A stretch of 64,000 bases of DNA from Platycnemis pennipes (taxonomy: Eukaryota > Arthropoda > Insecta > Odonata > Platycnemididae). Numbering within the stretch: position 1 is the stretch's first letter; every line of letters begins with the position of its first letter. The stretch is taken from positions 139,456,615 through 139,520,614 of the forward strand of contig OW121848.1 of assembly GCA_933228895.1 (NCBI GenBank), read 5' to 3'. Positions 40,211-55,200 of the stretch are shown here, in pieces. Both the position numbers and the translations under genes were made by a program. The notes under the pieces are model-generated. The model had not been told where the DNA came from and made no database searches. It saw only the letters and a program-made list of their open reading frames with translations.

Positions 40211-43200
40211 CTGCAAGCAATGTGTGCTCCGTACAAATTAATAATATAAGTATTAAACAATAATTTAGAAATTATTGGTAAATGAGAAGCATTAAATTAC
40301 TCCAGTCTAAAGTAAAATTTACCTGTCATAAATTTTTGCAATACGTGTTTCTCCTCTCCCTTTCCTTAAACTGATCCTGGTTGTTGAGGCATGAGCCAGA
40401 ATGTTGCCCCCAACTGGTTTTTTTGGGTCAGGCTGAAAAAGAAGAATAACTGCGATAACAAATACATTGCAAAAAAATTAAAAACAATTTAATAACATAA
40501 ATATTTGTCCTTGTACATAAGCCCATCGGCTTACACACAAGGCATTATATTGCATATATATAGGTACATATATTGCAGTATATATGTACCTATTATAGAA
40601 AATATACAATTTAGCTGATCGCATCAAATGTGCAAATAAGCATTATGGTATAACCATCACTCAAAATACACCTCAATCATCATGCAGGAAAGAGTTTAAC
40701 CCATTACCGCCCAAGCGGATCATTTGCAACCCATCACTTATTACACTCTATTTTGTTCAGCAAAGTAGATAGCGCCAATGTAATATATATTCTCTGTGTG
40801 CTACGGAATGTAGTCTATGTTACTAAACCAGCTACCGCTTATTAGGGTATTTCATTATGGATGGCAAGCTCTATCTTCAACATGGAACCTCAGCTTCATG
40901 CCTCTTCCGAAAAAACGTAAGTAGGTACTGGTAATGAATATATATATTTTAATTTGATACATTTTTAGTAATGTATTTGTAAAACTATTAAGAATAAAAT
41001 AAATGATTTATTGATGGTTTTACAGATATTATTTACATGGTACGACCATGATAGGTTTTCATCTACTAATATTCCCAAATTTCTTATAACTGCCTCGCAA
41101 TAAGGAATTGGATCACCATTTATATGTAAGGGTGGAAGCTCAGATTTTTTAATTGATGCAAGAATTCTCGGATATCCAATTATGATGGCTTGTGATTTGT
41201 CAGGATTAATTGTTAAGAAGTTGGCTTTGCTCCAATTATTAATTTCTACAAGATCATTATTGATGTTTTCCAAATTATTACGTAAGTTGTCAACAGTTGA
41301 GTTTAGATATATTTGAAAATCGTCAGCGTAAAGATGGTGTTTGCAGTTTCTGAGTGATAATGGACAGTCGTTAATATAAAGAGAGAATAAAAGAGGTCCG
41401 AGGATAGAGCCTTGAGGTACTCCTCGAGATACATCGGCCCACAAGGAGCAAGAGTCATTTGAGATAACTTTCTGTTTCCGGTGGGATAGGTATGATCTAA
41501 TCCAATTCACTACAGAGGAAGAAAAGCCAATACCCCTCATTTTTGCTCTAAGGATATCTCTATCTATTGAATCAAAGGCTTTGCTGAAATCAAGAAGTAC
41601 AAGAACTGATAACTCTTTCTTGTCCATTGATCTTCTAAAGTCGTCAGTAATTTTCACAAGAGCTGAGGTAGTGCTGTGTCCATGTCGGAAACCGGATTGA
41701 AATTGATCAAGAATATTATTGACTCTTATAAAATATGTAAGTTGCTCGTAAATTAGTTTTCCAAATGCTTTTGATAGAACCGGTAGAAATGAAATTGGAC
41801 GAAATTCTTTCTCTTGAGAAGAACTTGTCTTTTTAGGGATTGGTTTGATCAAAGCACCCTTCCACTGACTGGGAAATTGTTCTTGAGAAATTGATGAGTT
41901 GAAAATATTGGTGATATATGGCAAGAGGAAAGGGAGTAATTTTTTAATGAATTCTATTGGGATTCCATCAGCGCCCCTGGCCTTGGACTTGATTCTATTA
42001 AACGAGGCAAAGACTTGCATCTGGCTCACTAGGGAAAATTTTAATTGTTTTCTGCTGTTTGTCAATGAGTTGGTTTTGGAATTGTACATATGAATGGTTT
42101 TATCCTTAATATCCTTTGCTATACGATTCGTTGGCTGAGAAAATTTTTTATTTAAAGAGTTAAGTCAGACGTTAGGCAGAATTGTAGAGTTTTTAGTTTT
42201 ACCGATATCAACTGAATGAAGCTTATTCCATAGAGTGGCTGGCGAGTTTTTGACGGCTGCGGCAGAGAGAAAAAATTTAATTTTTGAATTTCTTATGAGT
42301 TGCTTCGTTTTATTTCGGAGGAATTTGTATCTGCTGAAAGCACTAGCATTACTGAATTTTTTAAAATTTCTGTAGGCTAAATCATGCACCGCCATTGATT
42401 GCCGAATTTCATTATTTAACCAAGGTGCTTTAGGCTTTGAAATGCGGATCTTTCTTTCTGGTGCAAATTTGTCTAAGAGGTAGATCCGGTAAGACCCGTC
42501 ATGGAATACTTCATTGAGAATTTTCAAAATGTATATAAGCCAAAGCAGGAGCTATCTCTTCATGAAGCAATGATTCCATAGAGAGAAAGATTAAAAATGA
42601 AGACCTATAATCTAGAAAAAATCATAAATTATGGCTTATTAGTTTGCAAGGTTTGTGAAAATAATTCTGGCTACATTAGTAATTTAGAAATATATTCGGC
42701 CGAGGAAAAAAATTATAACAAACCATCATTTCTCTTTCGAAGCCTCATCTCCATCTTTGGCAACACGTATATCAAGATAATTATTGCAACAACGTGAAAA
42801 TATCAGAACTGCTCTCTGATAATAAAATTAGAGTTTGTGGAACCATCAGACCAAATAAGAGGCTCCCTGCCACATTGAAGAGTGAGGCGAAAATATTGAA
42901 AAAAGGACAGGGCACATTTTCTCGCAAAGGTGAAGAGTTACTTGTGCTGTGGAAAGACAAAAGAGAGGTGAGGATGATTAGCACTATTCACAGCACTAAG
43001 ATGGGTAATACAATGCTGAAAGATTGGATCACAGGACTTTCGATCAAAAAACCTTACTGCATTTTGAAATACGATGAATATATGAAAGGCGTAGACAGGG
43101 CGGATATGTATTTATCATATTATACAATGTGAGAAAAACATTGAAATGGTCGAAGAAAGTGTCCTGTGGCTAATAAACTGCTCTTTTTAACGCTTATAGA

Positions 43201-46200
43201 GTTTATAAAACACTAAACGAATCAAATAGCATTCAATTCTAAGGCTTTCTGCTCCAGATCGCCAAAGAGTGGGGAGCGAGTAGAGAGGAGCCAGATGAGC
43301 CATCCTCGGACGAGGACAGAGATAATAAGCCGACGGAGCGTGCTCCTTCGAGAGATCTCCCACATCGTCCCTCGAGAGACCTTGGTAAACATCACTCGTC
43401 CCTATTGTGGGGAAGGGGAAGAAGAAATACCACACCCAAAGATGCAAAGTGTGTGCTTACAGAAAAATTAGGAAGGAGACGAGGTATGTGTGCTCAACTT
43501 GCGGTGTTCCACTCCACAAGGGAAAATTTTTTATGGAGTGTCACACGGAGGAAATACTGAGACTTTCTGTGAGTATTATGTTTCAAATCGCATTTAAAAA
43601 TTTTCATTTTTAAACAAGTTATAGCATTTTTACTGATGCAATGCATTTCCAAACAGTGAGGTTTAAAAATCCGCCGGAACAGAAGGTTAAAAGGCGGTTA
43701 AATACCCCGGTACGCAACGTGTTAAGCAATAAAAGTACAAAAAAATGAGTATCCTCGCACAAGGGATGAAAATAAAGGATGATAAAATATTTTATTCAAC
43801 AGCTGAAAGAAAAATTTTAAATGGCGATAAGAATTGAACTTTGTTACCTGCAGTACAATACCCTGCTCTGCTATTGTCAGCTTACCCAAGTTCGGAAAAT
43901 GCAGGCTACCCACATGACATTCCACTTTCTTTCTTGAGAACCCAGGCCAATGGAGAAAAAAGCCGAGACATATATTTCTTTATCTTGCTTAGAGTTGCAT
44001 GAAAAAAGGCTTATCTCATTTCAAGATCCGAGTTACACAACATCTCCTTATGAGTGTAAAACTCACAAATTTCCTTTGAAAGGTATTCTTAACCCTTTGC
44101 ACTCAGATTTTTTCACCCTCTACACCAGTTGTCCACTCGGAATTTAAATTTTAATTCCCCTGAATTTCACATGCCGTGTGTCGAGTGACACTCGACATGC
44201 GAGTTGGTAGTGAGCTAAGCTGTGTCGAGTATCACTGGACACCTGAGTAATAAGACATTGCAAAATACCTAGTTCATCAGTTACAACTATTCTATAATAA
44301 TTTCTTCATCTTAAAAATGGAATCCCTAGATATTCCATAAATGGAATCTCCTGACTACATTAATTTTTTTTGTGATTCTAAAAAAGAATTTGAAAGCATT
44401 CAAGGAATTGTTTTATAACAGCAGCTCACAATGGAATAAGTTAATGTAAACCCATACTGTACAGAATTAATTTCAGTTTTTGATTTTGTTTATTATTTAA
44501 TGTTCTATATTCATTTTTCTTGGCATGTGATACACTTGGAAATCTTTTTTTCTATAATTGCATTTATAATTTCTGGATAGAGGGTGATACGATATGACAT
44601 CAATAGTATCTTATATTTTGAAAAATAATTCAAATATTAATTAAAATTAATGGTAATTATGTTTCTTTTAAATGCACTCTAAAAAATAGCAGTACAGGTT
44701 TAAAAAATTTATTGTTTGATGAGTATGTGATAAGGAAAGTGAACTTCATATAAGAAGTATTAACATGTAATGCATCTGAAAATCGTGATTCAGGAAAATA
44801 TTACCCACAGAGATGATACGAAGTTGATTTTTTTTCTGCAGTAAATTTACTTGTTTTTGTAGAAATACTAGGATTAGAAAAGAAATGAAATTAAGAATCC
44901 AGTACTTGAAACTAAGGATCTGAAACCGAGGCTAAGATCCGAAACCAAGGCAAGGATCCGGTTCTGGATCGGAAGAAAAACCTGGATCCGTCCATCACTA
45001 TATTGAAAAGTGTTAAAGGTATAAAAGTGCAAGGTTCCTCTTCATGACAACTGTTTTGCATGGTACCACAGCTTGTAATTTATGAAACAAATTGTTTGCA
45101 AAAATTGTTTGATTTTCAGGTCAAAATGTTTTTTTTTATCTCTTTTTGACAATGCTTTTCATTTGACTTCTAAATGATAATGCTTTTTATGATTTATGAA
45201 TTTAGCATTCCAATAACAGATTTCACTCCAAATATTACTATTTTTTTAGCTGGCTCCAATATGCACAGGAAATTAGTCAAAATATTGCATGGCAATCTTG
45301 ACGAAAGTTTCCTGCTGTCACCAAAATCAGATATTTTGTTAATATTGCCATGAAATGGTGTTATGTAAAAATATTTATATTCTTACAAGTTAATCAGTAT
45401 GATAGAATCTAATTTTAATAATATTTGCATTCTAATACCTATCATCAGGGAACCACTCAATGCATCATTTATGACCAGTCACGTATGAGAGAGAGTGTAA
45501 CGGAGTGTGACACCATGCTCAAACTACATTTACCTATTATAATAGATGGTTTGTAACGTATTTTAATCATTTTCAGAAAAAAATTGCTTGGGGGTTAATG
45601 AGTTAATCCAAGACAGACTGCAAAGGATAGCATAAAATAACAGCCATTCATATTTTTTGTCCTCCCCTCATGAAAGGGGATATGTTAACACAAATTATGT
45701 TGAGAATACTCTCAAAATTATAGGTAACCCTTTTACTGCCAGTAGACCACTATATCGGCCCTCTCTGGTTTAGTGAAAACTAATTTATATTTAACCCTTT
45801 GGCTGCCAGCCCCTTTTAGGTAGATGTACAAAAATTGTCAAACACATTTCTATGAAAATCGTAAGATTATGGATTTCAAATGTATTTGAAGCACTTAATT
45901 TTAATGTATAAATAATGTATTTGACTCAATGTTGACAATATTTTTAGGTTTTAATGAGGATGAAAAAATCATTCATGCTGTCTGTGATTTGAAGGAAATA
46001 TATTACAAATATGTAATGTAAGTCGGCCAATATATTGGCCCTTGGCAGTTTTCCCACAACCCACAGCCGGGCCGAGATTGGCCCTCTGTTAATAAAAGGG
46101 TTCATATTACTAGGGGTACAATGCGGTTCAAGTACAGCTTTGAAAGGATGCTATAACTTGTGTGAGAGGGTTGCTTGCCTCTGTTTGACAAGAAATGGTA

Positions 46201-49200
46201 CAAATTGTTGACATTCAACTATTATGTGAAAATTCTAGCCATAAATCCAACTGTTTATGGAGCACTGATAGCTGCATTTAATCTGGCAGCAAGATTAAGC
46301 TAAACATATTTAATGCATATAATTTCTAGCCTGCGATTGCTTGACTCAGGCATTCTTTCTCATTTAAAACATGCTACAATCATTATGAAACAGTGAGATG
46401 TTTTGAACATAAATATACTTCCATTGTATATTATTTTGAAACACAAGGGTGAAGATATGAACATAGAACCCTCAGGCATCTCAATTAAACAATATATCAA
46501 TTTCTCCCCCAACAGTTGTTCTAAGCCTTAATTGTGGTGACTACTTATGGTTCTGCAAATGTCAATACTCATTGAGAAATCCTCAGCAGATGTAAAATTA
46601 GTAAAAATCTGCAAAACCTAATAAGATAACTACCTGAAATGAAAAAGTAGCCCCTGGGTCAGCAGTCATTTGATTTGTGATGAAGACAGCCACGTTGTAT
46701 TCTTCTGACACTTTCTGCAAACGGGACATCATTTGCGCCAATTTCTGCTGGCGATCAGCTAATTCACCCCGTCCACTGAAGTCCACACGAAAAAGTGCCA
46801 TCACGGAATCAATTATCTGGACAAGAAGTAAATCACAAGTTAGGTATAAGATAATTAGCTCAAAGGTATCATAAAGTTTGTTACTGATCAAAGGAAAATT
46901 CAAAAATATTTTCCTTGACTTCATTTCATGCTTTCCACTAGAATATTGATCAATTAACAAAGAGAATTCTAAATGATAGTCTTCACAGCAGTAGCATTTT
47001 TATTCCAGCATAACAAAAAGCATCAATGACATATAGAAGGAATTCAAGTGATCCAAGGTCCACCATCATGAATCAGGCCAAGTATATTGCCAAGTATCAC
47101 ATGCAAACAATGTGATCATTTTTGCCACTCTAAAACTTTATCAGATGAAAGAGAACTTTAGTTCCCACTAAAAATATGGGCCCTGCTGGCCAAAAGGTAA
47201 CTTATGTTTCCACTATTCAAACAACATTCCCAAGTATTCTGGTCAGCAAAACCATGTGCAGCAATTTAAATGCTGACTTTTAAAGGCTTAATGAGAACTC
47301 TCAAAAAAATTCCAAATGCCTGCAGGTTTTTTCTTTGACCGTGGATGTTGCAAAAGATTCAGTATAGTCTATTTGTTTTAACCTGGCCGATGGAAACTTG
47401 CAAGAGCAGAAATAGGTGAAGGAGAGGGGGAACATTTGAGGGGGATCTGCCCTCCCTACACCATGTGCAGTAAGTGACTTTTGTTCAGACTAGTACAAGT
47501 TCGTGCATGTCTCCCCACCTTCTAGGCAATGGCCACCCCTATTCTCTGAGTTGGACTGTCACCACCTGCACAGTAGACCACCAACAGTGAGTTTCGGCCA
47601 AGTTTAAGTGAATGGACTGTACCTACCTAAATGTTGTCTACTTCAGTGAAAAATTGGCTGCACAATGAGATTTTTATTTTGATGGTGCATTTGCCTCCCT
47701 TCCCAAATGTCTTGTAACTATTGTGCCCTCAACAATTTCATTAAATTAGTGGGTAGCATTACTAAATGCATCCACTCAGGGAAGACAGCTCTTCCTTTCT
47801 GAGCTGAAAATGTTTGTGGCCAGGCAGATATGCAGGAATGCTAAACCTCCATGGAATAAATTACTATTTTAACCCTTTGCGATCCAATTTTTTTTTGGTG
47901 AAATTCAAGTAGTAGCCGAAAGAAATACTATTTGCAAAATAGGTGAAAAGGCCTCAACAAGGTACTAGAAGTTCACAAAAGTGACATAAGATAGCAGCAC
48001 CTTACAAAAAATGCGCATAATCACAGCGCCATCTGATGTCGAGCTCAACTCGACGTTGGACCTGCTGCTAGAGCTAGGCCTGTCGAACCAGCCTCGACGT
48101 TTGACCGCAAAGGGTTAAGACCGAATGTACCATGTGAATGCAATATTTGGATGATGCTGTGACCAAATTTAGGATGATAGTGTTTGGAGAATTATTAGGA
48201 GTGAAAATATGATTAAATAATGAATGAAATAGAACATCTGACAAATAGTCTAATCAAGAAGTCCTCATACCACCTGAGGAACAACAAGGACTTCTTCCAA
48301 TAGCCTCCGAGCTACTGAAGCTCTACAGTCCATGTAATGATGGGAAACAAGCACATCGGGATTACCATAGATGCCCCTACCTACAGCCAGGCATGATACC
48401 TGGTGCAATCACTTCACCCCTTCATGGGGAAGACAACATCTTACGTGAAGAACTTGATACATTTAATTGAAATTCTCCAAGAGGTAATGGCGAAGGACAA
48501 TGATCTTCTAGTCAGTTTTGGCATCATTTACCTCTTAGCGCACATTCCTATTGGAGATACGATTGGAATTGTTAACAGACTCACCACTGAGGGAATACTG
48601 GAGGATTTCCCTGAACTCATGCTACACTGGCTCAAGAATTCATTCTTCCTCTGAGACAGTTAATAGTACAAGCAGACAGATGGAGCTGCCATTGGATCCC
48701 CTCTCCTTCCCATCACCATCAACTTATACAAGGAGAATTTTGAGAAAAGACAGCTGGACTCATATCAGAATAATCCAGTGGTGTGAATGAGATACATGGA
48801 TAATACTTTTGTTTTCTGGTTCCATGGAATCCAGAAGTTACAAAAGTTTTTCCAACATTTGAACTGCCAATACCAATCGATCCAGTTCACCATAGAAGTA
48901 GAAGAAAATGGCCAACCTCCCTTCCTAGACGTGCTGGTGACTAGAAAACCTGATGGCAAACTTGGTCATGTGGTCTACTGGAAAAAGACCTCACTTCTCA
49001 CCATCACCTGTTGCAGAATGCATCACTCATCAACACACTGGTCCAACGAGCATACTCCATCTCTGACAAAGAGTCATTACCAAGGACAAATCAACAACTG
49101 ATTGCAGCCCTAGGGAGCAACAGATACCATGATGACTTGGTCCTACAAAGAACTGCCAGGAAGGAAAAGCAGGGGGATCAGGTTGTGTGGTGGCTAGAGT

Positions 49201-52200
49201 ACTGGCCTCCCACCTCGAGGTCCCGGGTTCAATTACCAGCAGTGGCAGATTTTTTAGTGGCTAACTGGTCCCTACTTAAGTGCCTAGTGGAGAGCATTTC
49301 AGGTTCAGTACTCCATCCATCGGATGGGTCATTAAGCCGTGGTCCCCTTGGCACCTGTCATTAAGAGTAGGCTGATGTTGATGCCAGGTTTCTCTCCACC
49401 CTTCCTCCTTACCTGAGATGTTCTTACCATTACCCAATTACCCACCAATCCAAAATGGTGCAAATGACCTCAGCTGTCAGTCGCCTCCCCTGAATAACAT
49501 GCACATGCATAAGTGGAAATCAAGGAGGAGAAACCCAAACCAGCACAGCACATACCATGATCCCATATGTGGCATGCACCACAGAGAAGATCTCAAAGCT
49601 ACTCTCAAAATTCGATGTCATCACACAGTTTATCTGTGTGAAGAAAACAGAGGACCTACTACCCAAAGCAAAGAACAGAATCCCAAAAACTTTCTATGAG
49701 AGAGTCTATGAAATCCAGTGCAGCTGTGAAAAATTCTATGCAGGAAAAATGGGCAGGGTTCTGAAGTGCTGCCTCCAAAAACACCCAAGGGCTCTGTTAA
49801 ACAAACAAGGGCATGCAGTGAACTTGAAAGAAATGAAGATGATAGCCGATGAAACTTATTACTATCCCAGGATAGAGAGAGGCCATGGAAATTGCAAAAC
49901 ACCCTGACACTTTCAACAGGGAGGAATCCACAGCACATGGGAGTGAATGTTTTATCTCCATGACCACTGAATCAGCCAAGAATCCAACGTCACACAGTCA
50001 ACCAATTACGGAGAAGGAACACCATTAAATGGTCTGTATATACACAGTAATATTGCCCTCAATGTCACTTCAATCTGGAGAAAGATGTGAGGATGCAGGA
50101 GAAACTGTTGTAGTTAAGAGATAACAACCTATGCAGTGGAAACCCCGAAGCCATGCAACCTTTATCATCAATTACCATGAAAGCCCTTGCACCAAAATAA
50201 TTGTAGAGTACACATTTCAAGCTGAAGGATTCCCAAATATTTATGGAAGGAAAGGAACTATTTTTTAGTATGGTATCCCAAATATTTTAAGGATGGCCCC
50301 AATTGTGTTGGGTGAATGGAGTTGTGAAAGATCTGGATATAATGCAAGCCAGAGGATGGAAGAAGAAAGGAGACAGAAAAGATTAATGAGAAGGATAAAC
50401 TATCAAAAGTCTGTGGAGCCACAAAAAGAAAAAATAGTGATAAGTGAAGGTAGGGAATGAGAGTCCCACATATGGAAGGTAGTGAGAGGAAATGAATCTG
50501 AGTGACTGTGGCCTCAAAATAAACTTTAACGTTATTTGTGAACGGCATTAATATCAAAATTAGAGATGTGCGAAAACTACACACGAATTCTCAAATACCT
50601 ACCTCAAATATAATAGCAAGTATTCGATTATTGGAATCTCGTATAATTATGCGAAAAAATACAGCTCCTAAAGATTTAAAGTAAAGATTAAGGAATACCT
50701 CCTGCCATGCACCATTAGGCGCAATGGTGCTATATTTGGCATATTGATGAGATGCATCATATACACCATGAGAGGATGGTGGAGATACATGTCTGTTGAT
50801 GGGTTTTCCCGATAATTTATGGTAGAAAGATAGCAGTATCAACAAATGGAATTCCAGCAAAACTGTTGGTTTTTTACCATAAATAATATGCCAAAACTAG
50901 CCACAAAACTAGTCAAAAATAGTCATGATTCAAAATTGAAGAAAGTTCACAAAATCAATGGTAGCCGCTCAATATGAGCTTCACTTATTTCCATTACATA
51001 TTCGATGATCATCATTAATTTATAAGAGATCATACATGGTGTCTCTTCTTCGATATTTCACTTTTGCAAATAGATAATGAAATTTAAGTGAGAGTTACTG
51101 AGAACTCATGCCTCTACTTTGCTATCACTACAAGCTATTGTTGCTATTTTCCATCAAGACACCATCAAAAATATGCCAAGATGCCCAAGTTTGATGAGCT
51201 ATAGCCTCCAAAATTGGACACCAATTTTAATTCTGTAAAATACATGGTGTCTCTTCTTCCATATTTTACTTATGCAAATAGCTAATGAAATTTAAGTGAG
51301 AGTTACTGAGAACCCATGCCTCTACTCTGCTATCACTAAAAGCCATTGATGCTATTTTCCATCGAGACACCAAAAAAATATGCCAAGACACCCAAGTTTA
51401 ATAAGCTATATCCTCCAGAATTGGACACCAATTATAATTCAGTAAAATGTATCTTGTAGAATGAATTCAATTCTACATTTATTTACGTAAATAAATATCT
51501 TTGTCACTTTATATTACCTTCACAAAATTTTATTTGGAATAAAACTGTTTTCGTAACTTGAAATCTGATGAATTTAGTGATTTTTATTCTGTTAGCTGTC
51601 CACATGTTACATTTAAATTTCAACTAAATTAAGGCTAAACTAAATGAATTTTATTTATTTATTTATTTCAAATATTCAAAAGTTATTATGAAATTTGTAA
51701 AACCCTACTACAAAACTGAAGACTTGACTGAAACTTGTGTGGGACCACTGCAGTCACAAAATTTTCAGCATCAGCAGCTTACTTTACATGATAGCCCTTA
51801 CTTTCGGCCAGATGATGATATGCTGTAATGAAACCGGTCGCAATAAAAATTCTATCCTGTGGACCGGCAAAGTATTTTTCTCCCTTTTGTTCACCATGAA
51901 GGAGTTCCACAAAGTAAGTTCACCCACCATTGCATGATTCATTTTCACATGTGGTCAGATAAAGACATGGTGTCCATCAACAGAAAGATTTACACTAAAG
52001 CTGACAAATGCAAAGGACTTATGCATAAATAATACATAGGTATAGGTGCTGATGGCAAATATACAGAACTAGAAACATATGCTTGATAATATTAAAAATT
52101 ACTCACCAAAAATGATGAGAGACAATTTCATAAATGCTCATTTTCAATTAACTCCTTAAGTGTAATTTTTTTATTTCCCCCGAAACTAATCTACTTTATT

Positions 52201-55200
52201 TTTAATATGGACAAATGATTTTTGGGTGAAAATGTTGCACATGACACTCTGGGTAAATCCATAAAGAGGTTTAAATATGTACCATCTAGATTCACAGTAA
52301 AAGTATTGCACTTTCCAGCAAAAAATGCTCATTCTAGGAAATATGGCTGGGTATATTGATTAGAAACAATGAGAATTAAATTTTAATATAGAAAGTTTAA
52401 GCAATAAGGCTTATGCAATCATTAACATAAAAAAATAAAACAGATGGTATAGATAACCCTGAGTCATGAAACCAGCCTTACTATAGTTATAGAGTTGACC
52501 ACTATGTAATTGAATGACCAAGAGTAATTTGTCTCCAGAAATGAAGGAAAGAACAAAATTCAGTGATGAAATACCTAAGTCAATTTTCAAATATCCATCT
52601 TAATGAATTACCAAAGAGAGTCTGCATATATATTTCATAATTTTCGAAATTGAAAAAGGTGACATTATCAAGAATACAGTATAATCATACCAGTAGTTTG
52701 AATAACCCTCCTTCTTCATGGAATTTGGCAGCAACAAAATCCAACAGCTCATACTGATGTTCAGAAGTGTATGCTCGAGCATAGAGAACATTGTCTAGCA
52801 CAGCAGTTTGATCTAAATCAAATCGATCAGCTATACTTCTAAGACGATCAGGTCTACTATTTTTTTTAATTTCCAAACCACAAATACACACGGCAACAAG
52901 AAGGTGATGAAAGTAAGGGAAAATTAAGGAATGATATTATAAACTCTGTAATAATTTGCCCACTGAAATTTTTGCTGTATGGATTATAATACTCTATGGG
53001 GCATCCATGGAAAAATGTATTTTATGAATGACATACACTGTGCACAGTCAAAATTATCACGATAAAAACAAATTGGATGGCCATACCTTCAGTTATGTTA
53101 AACCTAATGTTTTACTTCGTATCACAAGTATTGTTAGGAACCTATCGTTAGCTAAATATACCTTTTATATCTATTTATAACTGGTACCACTGCACTTAAC
53201 CTTCACCTTTGTAAAATGTTATCTTCAATAGATCTACAAAATATGAAAAAAATGTTTACACTAACTTCCATTTCTTCCTCCAGTCCTCCACCCTATCTAT
53301 CTTGTAATACCAACTGTTGTACTCTCTGAGATAATCCCTATGAATTAGAAGGCTTTGCCTCTATCCACAGAACTGCTATTTAAAATCCAAAATATTTTCG
53401 AGGAATAGACTCCATTTCACTTTTGATGAATTGAAATTGAAAAATGAGATTATATTTACTAGTGCTACTATTCCAGCTAATGTAGCTAACATCTTCACTC
53501 ACATGAAGAAGGGTTGCTGCACTCTCCTAAAAGTGATGGGCCATATATTTGTGTCTTTGTGGTACATATCTACATTAAGTTCAGTACCTATCATTTGACA
53601 GATACTTATGGCAAGGAAACATCCATATCCCCTATGATTACCACCCTGTCCATGATAGCTAATTACCAGATTCATTGGCTCATAAAATGCTCCTTTTTTC
53701 TGAATTTATAGCTTAGAAAAATGAACCTTAGATTTGCCATGGTTTGGCCTTAATGACTATCATGAAGAATGATGAAGTGGTAATTGGTATCATTGTGTTT
53801 CTATCATGCTCACATAATAATAATAATAAACATCTTTCCAGAATCTTCACATCCTTACTGTCAGGGATGGAACCAATTCTGTCCTGGCTGACTGAGGGGC
53901 AAACAGTTTTAATACCAAAAAAAGGGAGACTTGTCCGATCCGAAGAACTACTGCCCTATAACCTGTCTCAACACTGTATATAAGGCGCTCACCTCCATCT
54001 TGAATGACCTTCTCTTCCACCACGTACAACGGGTATGGGAGGAAGTGTATGAGCAGAGGGGCTCAAAGAAAGGCATCGCGGGATGCAAGGACAACCTGCT
54101 CATTGACAGGTGTGTGAGCCAGGACGCTTGTCAATACAAGCGTAACCTGTCAATGTGCTGGGTGGACTATGTATAAGAAGGCTTTTGATACCACCTCATG
54201 AGCTGATTATAGCCATGCTGAGGTATATGAAAGTCCACCCAGAGGTTTTGTCCTGCATTGAATGCCTGTTACCACTGTGGAAGACGTGCTTTGCCATACC
54301 ATCTAGCAAGAAGACCGTCTACATGGATTTGGTAACATAGCACCGTGGCATTTTTCAAGGCGATAGCCTTAGTCCCCTCCTGTTCTGTTTATCTCTCCTC
54401 CCACTGTCTATTCAGTTGAGATGAGGTAGGGGATATATGTGCGGTGACCCATCAAAGAGGGAGCATAAGGTCACCTATCTTTTTTTATGGATTACCTGAA
54501 GCTTTATGCTTCATGCGGGAAAGACCTGCGCTTGGCATTGGACACCGTACGCAGATACAGTGACTATATAGGAATGAAATTCGGATTGGACAAGTGCGCG
54601 ACCATCTATCTGGCAAAAGGAAAGATTTCAGAAGACCAGGAAGACGTGCAGCTCATTGACGGAAACACTATTCGTCATCTTGATGATGACAAAGCGTGTG
54701 AATATCTCGGCATCCCCTAGCGCCGGATGCAGGAGGTGAGAGCAGTGAAGGAAAGGCTTACAGCCAAATACAGCCCACACAGCACAAACAAAATTTATAC
54801 CGTATAAAATATGCATAAATTGATTGGTATAAATAGTAAATAATATTCCATCGATTATATGCATATTATTTGAATAATATTCACGCACTGCAAATAATAT
54901 GTAAACATTATACGATCTAAGACTGCGAATAAGAGGCGCATAATATGTGCATATTTTTTTAATAAACTACAATCAATGTCTTGCAAAGAAGATCGACTCC
55001 CACCATCTCAAAAATCGAAATGGCAGTCATGTTCATAAGCCGGAAGCATGAGAAAGAACTAGCTCCTCCAATATTTACGTTTTCTGGTAATTTGTGATAG
55101 AAGCGTAGATTTTAATTCTAATGCACAGTTAAGTTACGGTGAGTACCTATGTTATGACCAGCGATTGCGTTGAAGATTATTTACAAATTCGTCATTGTTT

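Larger units (their letters stand above)
40700..43721 (+). mobile_element. piggyBac element F with a Jockey-type insertion
   Basis: TTAA lies at 40696-40699 and 43722-43725. The ends CCCATTACCGCC and (reverse-complemented) CACGTTGCGTACC are only weakly similar, so the borders are less sure than the identity. Transposase blocks run on the plus strand from about 42505 to 43613. A minus-strand non-LTR element occupies about 40965-42500 and has displaced the N-terminal coding part. Confidence 0.65.
48250..50030 (+). mobile_element. Penelope-like element, degenerate, split by a SINE
   Basis: Plus-strand reading gives the Penelope-type reverse transcriptase in order: [19 protein letters not shown] (about 48280), [19 protein letters not shown] (about 48517), [19 protein letters not shown] (about 48675), [10 protein letters not shown] (about 48790, YVDDTFV in the family) and [20 protein letters not shown]. 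After the SINE a GIY-YIG nuclease follows (49557-49907). Multiple stops and frameshifts make it non-functional. It lies in a DMC1 intron. Confidence 0.85.

Noticed and set aside
49176..49260. A genuine tRNA gene
   Set aside because: A and B boxes are present, but no complete acceptor stem, and the sequence continues into a SINE-type body.
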